DNA from: Heterotrichella gracilis
Taxonomy: Eukaryota > Sar > Xanthophyceae > Tribonematales > Xanthonemataceae
Assembly: GCA_032358255.1 (NCBI GenBank)
Contig: JAULBX010026496.1
Span: forward strand, 124,001-188,000
DNA: 64,000 nucleotides
Direction of reading: 5' to 3'
The notes beneath the pieces were generated by a model, which saw only the letters and a program-made list of their open reading frames with translations, was not told where the DNA came from and made no database searches. Shown in pieces: positions 12,088 to 23,580 of this stretch (position 1 is its first letter; each line of letters begins with the position of its first letter). The translations under genes and the position numbers were made by a program.

Positions 12088-13867
12088 GCCTCACGCATGC
12101 ATATGCGTGCGAAGGGGTGTGGTCACTCACGGCATGCATGCATATGTGTCTGCAGTGGCTAGCCTAAGTCCCCCTCGCTGCCACGCATACACTTGCGTTT
12201 TTACAGACACCAACCAGTACCTCCCTTGAGCCTTAAAAGCGGGTACAGGGTTCTATTCTGCAACACGGTTATAAGTGCGTCAACTGGCTGAGAAAACAGT
12301 GTGTGCACTGGCCGTCTCCTAACGGCTAACCAAACGCAAAGCCTCAGTGAAAGGCAACAGTTGGTGCACAAAAGGTGTTGCGGAGCGTATCTGGAAGAGC
12401 ATTGCTGTGAAGTTTGCTGTCTGTTGATTGCTTGTGGCACTTTTATTGGGGAGGTGGTAGGAGTATTACAAAGCATTGTGCGAGGACGGCACCTGTCACC
12501 TGGTATCCCTCTGTGTTTTGAACGCTGGCATGCTGATTTCTTGCACGTCCAGGTTTGGCTCTCGTAACAAATACCACTCCCTACACCTTGTTCAGCTCAC
12601 TTGGTGCTCAGCCTACCTGTCCCGGGATACTTGTCTCGCCCGCAGGTTACCCCCGTGGCATGCCACACGAGTCTGGTATCATCCCCACCCACGTAACACA
12701 GCGCTTCACCTGCACAGGCGACGGTGGGCACCCGCTAATTTTGTCGTATTCAGCTTGCTCCTTCAACAAGTGGAAGACCCACTGTGTCAGGTAGGCACAT
12801 GAATACGTGTGCGAGCGATACCTTCGATTGGCGAGTACCCACTAATCGCCTCGACATCGACGGTTGCACAACAACAACTCTTGCGCCCAGTTTGGTGCGT
12901 GCAGAGTCGTCCTTGGCACGCTATCTTAGCCTCTTTCTGTTGGGAATGTGCATACCAGCACCACCGGTTCACTGTCTACAATACCAGTGTCATACCCCTC
13001 ATGCCAATGGCACCACCCTACCACCCAAGTGCCGCGCATACATGTGCATACGGCGTACCTGTGCACTTGGCAATGTACCGTTGGTATTACCGTTGCACTG
13101 CATGGTCTGCATCACCCACTCGCGGTCGTTTCTCGACCAGACTGCGTTGCATAGCATGTGTCCCTTCGCCCACACCACCATATCATGATAACACAACCAG
13201 CACTCTTTGCAGGCACAAGCTGTAGCGTGCCCTTTGGGTCCAATAAACGTAGTGAATAGGCCTAAAGTGAAGTAGTTGGGCAACTAGCTTTATAGTGTTG
13301 TTGGGGTGCTCACCACCAGCATCCTAGTCAAGCCCTTCAACCGCATTGGGACATGTGTAGGCAACCAACCTGGTGTTTCTGCCTAGCTCTGGCACTGCAC
13401 TGCTCGCCACTGCATCGAAGTATTGGTGGAGTAGGGTACTGGGTACTTCAGCGCACACCATGCTAGCAGAAGTCACTACCACCCTATCAACCCCCCCACA
13501 AGGCTGTCGCGTATCCTATCCGCCATGTGCATGTTGCACACATACACACAAGGGCAAACCTGCGGTGCAATGCGCTATACCGTCTTCTTATTTTGTCTCA
13601 ACCAAGACTTCCACTTGCTGCAGGACTGAACCGCCCGGGCTCCAAACCCTTCCTTAGGGTTTGCCACACCGTTGTCAAGTCAAACCAGCAGAGTAGCAAC
13701 CCACCCTCCCCAGCCCATACACTCCTCCCCCCCATTGGGCAGAAAGGAAACATGCGCCTCTTGGCATTTCCACCCGGGGAAAGGGCTGTCAGTCACCGAC
13801 TGAGCTAGCAGCCTCCTTCAAGCCCACCACCCACCTTTAAACCGCTGCCCTCCCCCCTGGGTGCCAC
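12088..13867. other. Divergent intergenic region between the beta-mannosidase gene and the disordered-protein gene
   Basis: The two flanking genes are transcribed away from each other, so this 1.8 kb should hold both promoters. I see no convincing TATA box. Overlapping open frames around 12784-13225 on both strands show no domain and no homologous exon pattern. ATGCATGC-type short palindromes occur next to the beta-mannosidase start. Confidence 0.4.
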
Positions 13868-16800
13868 ATGGGTGGGTGTTTCAGCACAAACCATGGGGCG
13901 GGGTCGGACGACGACGAGGACGGAAAACCCTACGGAGGGTCCAAATCCCGGTCCCCCACGAGCAGCAAATCGCAGGCGGAAGAGTCCGAGGCCTACAACC
14001 CCCAGAGGGTGGTCACCTTCCCCGACAACCAAAACCCTTTCCTAGGGTCTGGATCCGAAGATGACAGCGCCAGCTTGGCATCAGTGAGCTCTGATGATGA
14101 CAGCAGTGACATTGCTTCCAACGAGTCCTCATCCACCCTCCCCTCCCTGGATCGGTCCAGTGAGCACCCCAGCGCGCGCGCGCCCTCAGAGGTTTCATCA
14201 GCCAGGGCGCCCTCTTCAGCCGCCGCCACCACCAATTCCTACTACGCTTCGGAGGGCAAGGGGGTGAAAAAACCGAAGAAATCTCGAGCCCTCCCACCCG
14301 AACCTGAGCCAGAACCAGCACCCCTTCCAGAGATTACCATACCTGAACCCAAGGTTACCCTACCGGAACCTACGATTACCCTACCTGAACCCTTGGTGAT
14401 ACCGGTGGCAGCCACCTCACCACCATCCCCTCCCCCCCCACGGCCGGAAGCACCCGCATCCACTTCCGCGGCCGATGGCGGTGGCGGCGGCGGCGGCGGC
14501 GGTGGTGGTGGTGGTGGTGGTGGTGGTGGTGCGACGGGTGGGGGGTCAGCGGCGTCGTTTTACAACAGCAGCCCTGGGAGTACGGCCAGCGTGGGGATGG
14601 GCAGTGGAGGCAGGGGGGTGGCGGCGCTGGTGGCGGGGATGTCAACCGGGGATGATGACGTGCGAGGTAACTGACTGGAAAATTTAATGCGCCTTGGGTT
14701 CCTGTTGCTGCTCCATCATCTGACATAGTGCATGCCCCTATTGGGATGCATCTACATAGTGACTCCCTTTCATGTGAGCTTGAATTGGATCTGGCGTTGT
14801 TGCTAATAACGAGTGAAGCAATGCCGTAGTGGGTGTCAACGCCAAGCATTACGCCGACACCCCCCACCCCCCCGCACTCCTGCAGTCCCCGCCACCATGG
14901 GTTCCTCAACCAGCCCCGCCACCCTGCGCTCCCAATCAGCCAAAGATTTCAAACCCCCGCAAGCGCAAGGCGCATCCCCAGCCAACCGCCGCTCCTACTC
15001 CCTCTCCGGCCCCAGCATCGACCTCCCAAGGGGGGCGGCAGGGAAAGTGAAACGGAGGCTGACGCTGGATGCTGCGGCTGCGAAGCGGCAGGCGGGGGGG
15101 GTTGCGCCAGAGAGTGCGTACCCTCGCACACTGGATGATGACTTTGTGGACGAGGATTTGCCTGAGGAGGTGCCCGAGGTGAGAGGAAGGGTTTTGGTGT
15201 CAACCCTAGCTGATGTACGCCCTAGCGTGAACCCGAGTGTGACCCCTAGGAGTTGCCGGAGGTGAGGGGGAGCTTGGTATAGGGTGTCAGTGTAAAATCC
15301 ATGTGCCCTTTCAGGTTGCATGGACGCATTATTACTGGGTGGAGGGTACAAAACGGGACCAGGAGCGCGTCATAATATTAGTTAGCAACCCTTTATTCGC
15401 GCTATGTGCGCCATAAGAAATTACACAATGGGAATTTGACTGCTAACAAGTGGGTAATGAAGTGGCTTTCTTATTCATAACCATGATGACAATCCTATGT
15501 CTGAATATAAGCGATAAAATCCGCCTCCCCAGGTGCGCATGCCCCGCGCCATCAAGCTGTCCTCCGAGGCCCTCAAGAAGGAGGAGCAGATCAATGCCAT
15601 CGCCCTGCGCGCACTGGAAACCAAGATGGCGCAGGCGGCTGTCCAAGCAGCGCAGCAGCCCCCTTCACAACCCCAGCCAAGGGTCCGGCCAGAGCCCGAG
15701 GAGCGGGAGGACGGGGGTTCCGACATCCACCGGGTGGATTCTTCCCTACAGGAGGCTATCGCCTTTGCGAAGGCTGCGGATCAGGAACAGGCGGCTGCGC
15801 TTGAGGCTGGTGGTGCGGAAGCGGGTGTGGATGTGGGTGTGGATGGGGATGGGGATGCGGGTGTGGATGTGGGCGGGGATGTGAGTGGGGACGCGAACGG
15901 CCCACCACCTGCAAACGAAGCCGACGCCCCGCCCTCCCCTCCACCCCCACCGCCGGTACTGGCGCCGGTGGCTGTGTCTCGGGTGGGTGGTGTGCGGGGG
16001 CGGGTGGGTGAGGGGGACAGCCCCATGGGCCGCCACATGTCGCCCCACGACCTGCCCACCTCAGCAGATAGCCCTATGGGTCGCCAGGTGGCGCTCCACG
16101 GGAGATCCGCCTTTGCAGATAGCCCAAACGGTCGCCAGGTGGCATCCTCACAGGGCTCTGCAGCCAGCCCCACGGCCCGCCACGTGGCGGGGCCACATGC
16201 ACCCGACCCGCTGTCAGACAGCAGCCCCACCACCTCGCCCACCTCCGCACCACCCACCGCCAAGGCCCCCCCCCGCCACCACCACCACCACCACCACCAC
16301 CCCGGGGGCGCCGACGCGCTCCCCACTCTGCCCGAATCCTCGGCGGTGGTTCACTCCCTCTCACGCCAGCCCAGCAACGCCTCCCTTGCCTCCACCCGGA
16401 GCGCCTTCAGCCAGATGAGCCAGTCCAGCAGGGGGGGTGGGAATTCCTCCCCTCTCACCAAGCTACTCAAGCAGGAGAGCCTAAAGCTGGCCAAGGCTGC
16501 GCATGTGGTGGGCGCCATGCAGGTGAGTGTAGGGTTTAGGGTTTAGGGAACCAGTGTGGTGGGCAGCGTTCATGTGAGTTTGGGGTTCAGGGAACCAGTG
16601 TGGTGGGCGCCATGGTGAGGTTGAGACCAGGGCCAGGTGAGGATCGCCCAAACAATTTTGCAGAAGCCTGCTTCGTTTTGGACATTTTTATCACCGTGCT
16701 ACCGTTTATACTTGCGCACGATCCAGCGGTACAGCCAGATCAGCAGTGTGTCCTACATGCCTTGCGCCCACCAGCCTGCTGCCATTTCGCAATTTATTGG

Positions 16801-17825
16801 TGGAAATAATAAAGCGGTATTTTTAAAAAATGGCAAAGATAGGTTTAGAGTGGACCCCATTTGGAAATAATTGCTTTTTTTAGCTAAGGAAACGGCATTA
16901 AAATCAGGAGGACTTTAATATGTCAGTGATATGTTAAAATCCTGCTGTTAAAATCCTCCCCTTTTCTGAGCGACATTTCTCCATGATGCTAAAAATCACA
17001 ACCCCCCTTCTTTACCCTTACAGGAGCTTGTGGCTGAGCGCAGCGCATCCGTGGCCTCTGCCGCCTCTGTCCCCACCGCCATCCCCACCACCCCCACCGC
17101 TCCCCTCGGGGACCCTGTGGGGTCCCCGGGGCCAGGCGCCACCGGGTGGGAATTTGTGCGGCGGGTGGCTGTGGCGGAGCACCACCGGAGCGCTTCTCGT
17201 GATGGGATGAGCAACGCCAGTCCCAACGGATACGACACCGCGTCCCAGCGCAGCTTTTCTTCGTCCATCCCCGGGTCGCCACTGGATGCGCACCCCTCGC
17301 CCCAGGTGGGTGGTGGGTGTGGGAGGGAGGGGAAGGGGGTTAAGGATTTATGTGCATGTGGTGCATGGCATGGCAATCAACTGTAAGGATACTTTCTTGC
17401 TGTCATGCGCTCCAGCAGTACAGCCAGATTTGCAACTGTGGGATAGATTGCATTACACCAAGACCCATCACCCCACTGGAAGCAGCTCCCATCCCTCCTT
17501 TTCCCTAGATCATAAGCTTTAAACCCTAAACCCTACTGGTTTAAGCCTGCCCCTGCGCCCTGGTCCCTGACCTCCTTGCTCCCAGTGTCCCTAACTGCCC
17601 TGCAAACCCCCTGCTCCCAGCATGCCTAATCGCTCCTAGTATTCACACTGCCCCCAGTATCCGTAATTGTCCCGCAACCCCCCTGTTCAGGTCCAACGCA
17701 CCCGGTCCTGGCTGGCATCAAAATCCCCCTCCATTTCCCGGGCCTCCTCCCTCCGGGGCCTATCTCGCACATCCTCCATGGCTGGGGGATCGATGCTGGA
17801 CGCCAGTGAACAAAGACCCTACTAG
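13868..17825 (+). CDS. Large intrinsically disordered protein with N-myristoylation signal
   Basis: Exons 13868-14666, 14886-15178, 15533-16522, 17024-17305 and 17691-17825; 832 residues, phases consistent. No catalytic domain is recognised. The N-terminus MGGCFSTN fits N-myristoylation at Gly2 plus palmitoylation at Cys4, suggesting peripheral membrane attachment. Exon 1 is acidic and Ser-rich, then carries PEP repeats (LPEPTITLPEP) and a poly-Gly run. Exon 3 has a short helical, possibly coiled-coil stretch (ALKKEEQINAIALRALETK), Val-Asp-Gly repeats, three or four diverged repeats of the type ADSPMGRQVALHG, and a His run. The C-terminal part is rich in RSxS motifs (SRASSLRGLSRTSS), likely phosphosites. 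It could be a membrane-tethered scaffold or signalling adaptor; this is inference. The start is chosen because the MGGC context is meaningful and the frame is open from there. Confidence 0.75.
14475..14530 (+). repeat. GGC/GGT microsatellite coding poly-glycine
   Basis: A run of GGCGGC then GGTGGT codons in exon 1 of the disordered-protein gene encodes about 18 consecutive glycines, a likely site of length variation. Confidence 0.85.
15820..15890 (+). repeat. Short coding minisatellite (GTGGATGTG/GGGGATG units)
   Basis: Six-base GTGGAT/GGGGAT units in exon 3 code for alternating Val-Asp-Gly residues in the acidic linker of the disordered protein. Confidence 0.75.
16540..16620 (+). repeat. 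Two donor-side echoes of disordered-protein exon 3
   Basis: The end of exon 3 (TGTGGTGGGCGCCATGCAG, then GTGAG) is repeated near 16556-16580 and near 16597-16620, each followed by a GTGAG donor-like sequence and separated by TTTAGGG-derived spacers (AGGGTTTAGGGTTTAGGG starts 11 nt after the real donor). Confidence 0.75.
16897..16960. repeat. Small hairpin repeat, copy 1 (intron of disordered-protein gene)
   Basis: AGGAGGACTTTAATA at 16906-16920 is followed by a partly inverted copy (TTAAAATCCTCC) about 30 bp on. The same 15-mer with an inverted partner occurs in the FkbM gene intron at 46975-47025. This suggests a short MITE-like element. Confidence 0.4.
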
Positions 17826-20245
17826 GGTCTTTGAGCCAGGCGCCCTGCCAGGAGCGCTGCTAGGGTCCTGAGCCAACTGTTTGACTATGGCAAGGGATTT
17901 TGGGCACAGACCCTATATGCTAGGTTAGTGAACATTCTGGGGAGAAGTGGGGTATCAATCAAACCATGTGGAACTGTACAACTTTGTCTATGCTGAGAGC
18001 CTTTGTAGGGTTTTGATCCCGGGGCCCGGCCTAAGGGTGCTGGCCTTGCTGTGGTTGTGCGCTGGGGAATGCTGGAATAGGGCTCGTAGGGCTATCCTTT
18101 GTGGAATTTTGCGTTTGCAGCTGGGAACCCCTGGCAAGGGTTTGTCGTAGCTTGCTGCAAGCTAGGGAGCGGCTTGGCAGGATGCAGAAGCAAGGGGGGG
18201 TGGCAGAATACTGTGCATTGTATACTGGAAAGAGGTTGAGGGAGCTTCCGTGAAATCACTGGCAGCGTTTCAATATCCCTTGGGTGTGGACAGACCTCGG
18301 AGTGGGGCCCGCGAATAATGCTGAGCTGGAGTGCAAACACTGCTGAGCAGATCACCCAGAAATGGATTTTTATCTTGTTGACTTGTGCGAGTATTGAATA
18401 CCGCGTGAGTGGGCGATGTGCAGAATATTAACTGTTGACTGGCGTTGAACTGTATCTGAACTATTCTGCGTCCTGTACTCAAAGGTGATCCCTGTAAATT
18501 ATATTGATTTTTTTTCAATTTTTTGCCTCAAAGGACAGCTGCACCTGTCATCTGGACATCGATGATCACCTTGAGCCAAGCCTTATCAAACTGATACTAT
18601 GGTATCGTACGTAGACTGCAACCATATATAATCGTATGGCAAATGACTAAAGGGCAGTTGCAAGGAACTGCAATTTAAGCGGTTACTACCGTAACGGTTC
18701 ACCAAGCGCTGTTGGTCGCGGCTGGTTTTAATATGAAGCAAACGTGCAAGGGCAACGGTTAATGTTGCCGGGTACTGAGGGTCCTCAACATGTGCCAGGA
18801 CGTAATTGATGGCAATGCAATAGCACTTGCTGCGCCATGGGGGCCACTCTGTATATTTGACTGAGTCACTGGCCCATAACCAGCTGGCCACTTTTCAATC
18901 ACATCTACCCACTGGGGATCCCTTTCAAACACTTGCTTAGGTGGTTCTTTACAACAACAGGACCTGGTAGCAGCTGCTGGCAGATGTTTCAGCCATGTTG
19001 AAGGTGGGAGCGGGAGACCTGGGAGTGTACACTCCTCTATTCAGTGCCACAGCAGGACCTAGTCCCCCTGTGCCGCACTGTGGGCTAAAACTACAATACA
19101 GGTCACAATAATGCCGCTTTCGTGGCCGACACCAGTGTCACAGGCTGGCCTAAGACACTGTCTACTGGTTCTCTGCAATTTGTGAAAAGGGGTCTAGTAT
19201 GGAAGAAACGCTCACTTCTAGGCGTGAGGTACCTGGTTTATAATATATACCACTGTGGGGGCGGAGGAATCACCAGGTGAGAATGGCGCTGGCAAACATA
19301 AAACACTACGCGTGTACACACCAGCAGAGAACCTTCAATTTTCAATTCCTCTCTAGCAGGTTCACTGGTGAACACGACTTGTTCCTAGGGGCTGATCTTA
19401 AAAGGTGCAATACACCTGGCATAACGGGCCAAGTGCTGCAACCAAAAACACATTTCTGCCCATTCAAGACACCTCCTGACTATGTCAACCTATCTCTATC
19501 GAACTCCCCTAACTCCTAGTGCGGTCAAAGTATGTCACACTACGCCTACCAGATCAGTCGGTGTACCCGTCAGCTGCTGCCCAGTATGGGGCAACAGACA
19601 AAAAGCTGCCCTGTGTGGAAGACGGGTGTCAGTAGAATAGTGCTTGCTTCCACAACCTACTAGGTGTTGCAAATTGCTTGCAACCTAGAGAGCCAATCGC
19701 TTGCATCCTAAAGGGTCACAGCTCGGACATTCCAGGGCCGGAAACCACCCTCTGAGAAAATTGCTGTATTGCCAAGCAAGGTTAAGTGCAAAGTCACGAG
19801 TTCTACAAGACTGGCACCTATCCCAACCCAGGGCAGCAAAAAGGTTTGTTTTTCAATTTTCAAGGGCTGTGGAATTGGCAAATAATGAAATTGGCAAAAA
19901 TCAAGTGTATCTAGTTTGTGCAACCATTTGGACTTGAACACGGTGTGCGGCGATGGGCGTGCGGCACTGTGTTGCACTGGAAATGGTGCCATGGCGGGTT
20001 TGTTCGTCATGCTCCTATTTCATCTACCAGGTCAGTCATGGTCTGTGGCATTCGTTGGGTGCTCCCCAGCTGCATGTCACGGTGGGCAGCCAGGGGCACA
20101 AAAAAGCAAGCCTGTCTAAAATCCTACAGAAATGCCCATGGCATCTCACCTACCCAACCCCAGCAACGCAAGGCAAAACAGTTTGCCTCGGATGTGCCTC
20201 CCAAACCCTAAAAAAACGTTTATTGCCCCCCTTCCCAAACCCTAC
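17826..20245. other. Convergent intergenic region (3' sides of the disordered-protein and FIST genes)
   Basis: No gene recognised in 2.4 kb. A TGTAA near 18492-18496 followed by T-rich sequence is a plausible poly(A) region for the plus-strand gene. The small open frames on either strand (for example 18586-18891 minus and 19277-19519 plus) show no domain or splice-supported extension. Confidence 0.4.
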
Positions 20246-23200
20246 TCAATAGTCCCCAAAGCCGTCGATGTCACTGGGTGGCCGCTTGGGCGACTGGCAG
20301 TTGTTGCCCCAGGGCATCTCCTCGTAGGTGGCTGCGCGAGGCACCTCGCACACTCCCGCACGCACCACGCCCGCGGCGCAGCTGAAGGCATGCATGCCGG
20401 TGGCGCCGTTCACCTGGCCGATCTCGCCTGCACACAAACAGGAACTTAAATAAATTGCGCTCAGAGCTTCAGCTGCAAACAGAGGGAAAAGAGGATGCCA
20501 TGAGATGCACAAGCAACGGAGTCTCGCAGGGGATACGTTGCCATCATTGCAGAACAGGACATGTGCAGGTCAGACAGTCACCCTGGTTTTACTGCTGGAA
20601 TGCATGTAGCAAACTAAACCACTGCATTGCGCTCACCGTTGCAGAACATGCCGGCGGTGGGCACATTAGCATACTCCGCAAGCGTGCGGCTATCCCGGTT
20701 GGCCTCGCCAAACAGCCCCTGGCCGCGGCCAGAGCAGCTGAACATGAGCGAGCCAATGGCGGGGGGCAGCGGCTCGCCGATCAGGGTGGCCTGCACAGGC
20801 AGGTGTGGGCACGGGTCATGCATGCACACATCAAGACCAGGCTGCAACAGTTCAAGGGCTTGCATCAAGGCAGAGTGGGCGCTGTTTAGCACATGTATGT
20901 TCACAGCACGCATGTCAGCACTGTTGTGCCAGTGGCAAGGATAGAACCGCTTGATGCCTGCTGACCCAAACCTGGCTGTGTTGCTGAAATGCGCGTCACC
21001 CAACTCAAAAGCGGCACAGGCCATCTCCCTCACCTCAAGCTGCCTGCGCTGCAGGTTGCACCCCTCCAGGGCCATGGACGCAGACGCAATCACCGGGTCT
21101 TTCACCATGAAGCGCAGCCGCTGGCCCACGCGCACGCCGCCACCAAGCGCCAGTGCGCCGCTGCCGTGGTCGGAGCCCAGCAGGGCGCGCACGGCAAAGG
21201 TGTCGGGCATGGGGGCGGCCCCACGCGCGTCGGCCAGCGTGGGCGATGCCAGGCCCATGGCCATGTTGTCCATGGCCTCTTGCCTGCAGAGTGGGTGGGG
21301 TGGGGTCACAGGTCATCCACCATATGGGGCAGACCTTAGACAGCTCAATCCTAACCCCCTAAGTCATCACCACTTCATTTGACAGTGTTTGTGCATGCAT
21401 GGCCCGCAGCTGTGAGCAAGTGTATCGCATCTTGACCGCACCTGACAGACTCTGGCAGCCTGTTGAGCTCAGCCTCCAGCGCCATGGTGGCCGGCATGCG
21501 TGAGAAGCCTGGCGCAGACACCTCCCGCACCACGTTGCCGGAGGCCTTCTCCACAGTCCACACGTTGCCGCTCAGCGGTGCGCAACCCTGCACATACCAT
21601 GCACACTGGTGAGCCACCCACCTCCACAATAAACGCAGCAGGCACGTTGGCACTTTAATAAAATTAGTTACATCATAAAACAAAGCTTTTCAAACGCTTC
21701 GAAGTAAAAGGGAATTAAAGCAACAAATTCTCAGTACATATTTACATTTAATTATTGCAAATTATATATCAGGCATTGTTATGATGATGTCAGCCACTTC
21801 AAAGGACGTTTATAGCTAAAGGGAGTGGTCTGGCCTGTGACTATGAGCACATACCGTGGCCACGATGGGATCAATTGACACTGGTCCCTGCAGGCCCAGC
21901 ATCACTGCCCCGGCGCCGCTCGCCAGACCGCTGCGGCCCAGGCCCCAGAGCGCCTCCTCAGCACTCCACCTACACACAGCGGCAAGGGTCAACCAGGGCT
22001 GACCCACAAAAGCAGAGGTTGTGACAAAATACGGTAATAAAAGAATGCATTCCTTTTTAGGTACACAGGTTGTAGTGGGTGGGCAAGCTGGGAGTGGCAC
22101 CCCTGTAGTCTGCGTGGCCAGAGCTACCCACAGAGCCTAGCGCCTCACCTGAACAGCTGGCCAGAGCCCTGCCTGTGGCTTGCAGACGCCAGACCACCCA
22201 GCACTGAGGCCTGGGGGAACGCGTAGTCCAGACCAGACATAACAGCGTGCAGGCCGTCAAACCCTGCACAAGGAGAACAGCAAGCATTGTGAGTTGGAGG
22301 GTGCAGCAGCAGTGAGCTGTTGCGGGTTGCCTGCATAGCCAGGCAACATTGTGGTTTGCAGAGTGAAACTTGGGTGCAATGTCTGCTTCTCGACGTGTTT
22401 CATTCACCCTGGTATTCGTACCTGGTTGCGCCAGCATAACAAAGGAGGTGCCGCCAGACTCCCACAGGGAAGCACCAGTCAGGGTTTCCCACGCGGCAGG
22501 GGAGGCATCTGCATACAAGGCAGATAGGGAGGTCAACATGGTGGTCAAAGGTGTGGTACATGGACAGCAATCTGGTGCAGCAACTTGTACTCACCAGCAT
22601 CTGGGATCATGTCTTGGTGGACTGCGCAGCTGGAGACTGTGACACCAGGCAGGTGTGCCAGGGTGAGTGACAGCGCACAGGCAGACTCCAGCTCCTCGGG
22701 ACCGTTGGGCCCTGGTCCAACCACACCTGCTCCCTGCACGTTGCCACACAAGCATAGTTGGCACGCGGAGCAGAGAGTTGGGAAAGGCAAAGGGAAATAT
22801 CTGGAAAGATATTTACTGTGTGTGCTGTGCCAGAGAGTAAGTTGTTCACATCATGCAAGTTCGTTGGCACCCAGGTTTTGAGTACCCCTTTCTGCAGCAA
22901 TTGCTTTCACAAAACAGCTGTGCATCACGCTGGCTGTGGTGTCTGGAGCCAGGCACGTACCGAGCAGCCAATCATGTGCTGCAGCGAAGGCACAGCTTCT
23001 CTCAGCGCCCCAACCAGCTTGTGGTATTGGCCATGGAAGGCTGGGGAGAGGAACACAAAGGCCACGTCTGGGGCAGGGCCAGCAGCGGACACCGAGGCCA
23101 GGCAGGACGCGGCAGCCTCAGCCACAGCTGCTTCAAGGGAGGCCTTGCGCGATAGGCCAGACGCCCACTTGTACTCTGCACCAGGAGGGGTTGGTTTTGG

Positions 23201-23580
23201 TTTGTCAGCTGCCTAGTAAGAGTGAGTGCAGAAGGCACAAGGACAGGGTTGACTGGACAGTAGTTGTGAGGTACAGGGTTGACATACGCGTTGTCAAAGG
23301 TAAGGTTCAACAGTAACGTGTGGAAGGCCCGCCCATTACCTGCCGCAACCTCAGCCCCAGAGTCCAGTGCACACCGCAACACCAGTGGTTGCCCTCTTTG
23401 CAAGTGGACTATGCTTCGCTGCTGGAGCCGTACGCGCAGCTTCAGCCCAGCCACCCCTTGTAGGCATACAGCGTTGGCTTGGTGGCGGTGGGAGGTGGAC
23501 TGGTGTGCTGCAGGGGCTGTGCGGTGGTGGGGCAGGCTGGAGAGGACTTGTGCGCCATGGCTACTCCGTGCAACCTCCAT
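20246..23580 (-). CDS. FIST (N and C) domain protein, possibly organelle-targeted
   Basis: Ten exons: 23580-23340, 23175-22961, 22733-22595, 22508-22422, 22263-22149, 21969-21855, 21587-21442, 21283-21034, 20790-20637, 20427-20246; 547 residues, all phases match. FIST modules are predicted small-ligand sensory domains found in bacterial signalling proteins and in eukaryotic F-box proteins such as FBXO22. The FIST_N part spans PDVAFVFLSPAFHGQYH and HMIGCSVR; PQASVLGGLAS follows. The C-terminal FIST_C signature is GRGQGLFGEANRDS, then AGMFCNGEIGQVNG near the end. No F-box is visible. The first exon is rich in Ser, Arg, His and Gln with few acids and could be a transit peptide. The start at 23580 (MEVARSSHG) is uncertain because the frame stays open to an ATG at 23778. 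Biological role unknown. Confidence 0.82.

Noticed and set aside
15756-16364. Antisense frames under disordered-protein exon 3
   Set aside because: Shadows of a low-complexity GC-rich exon; the plus strand alone has consistent splice phases.
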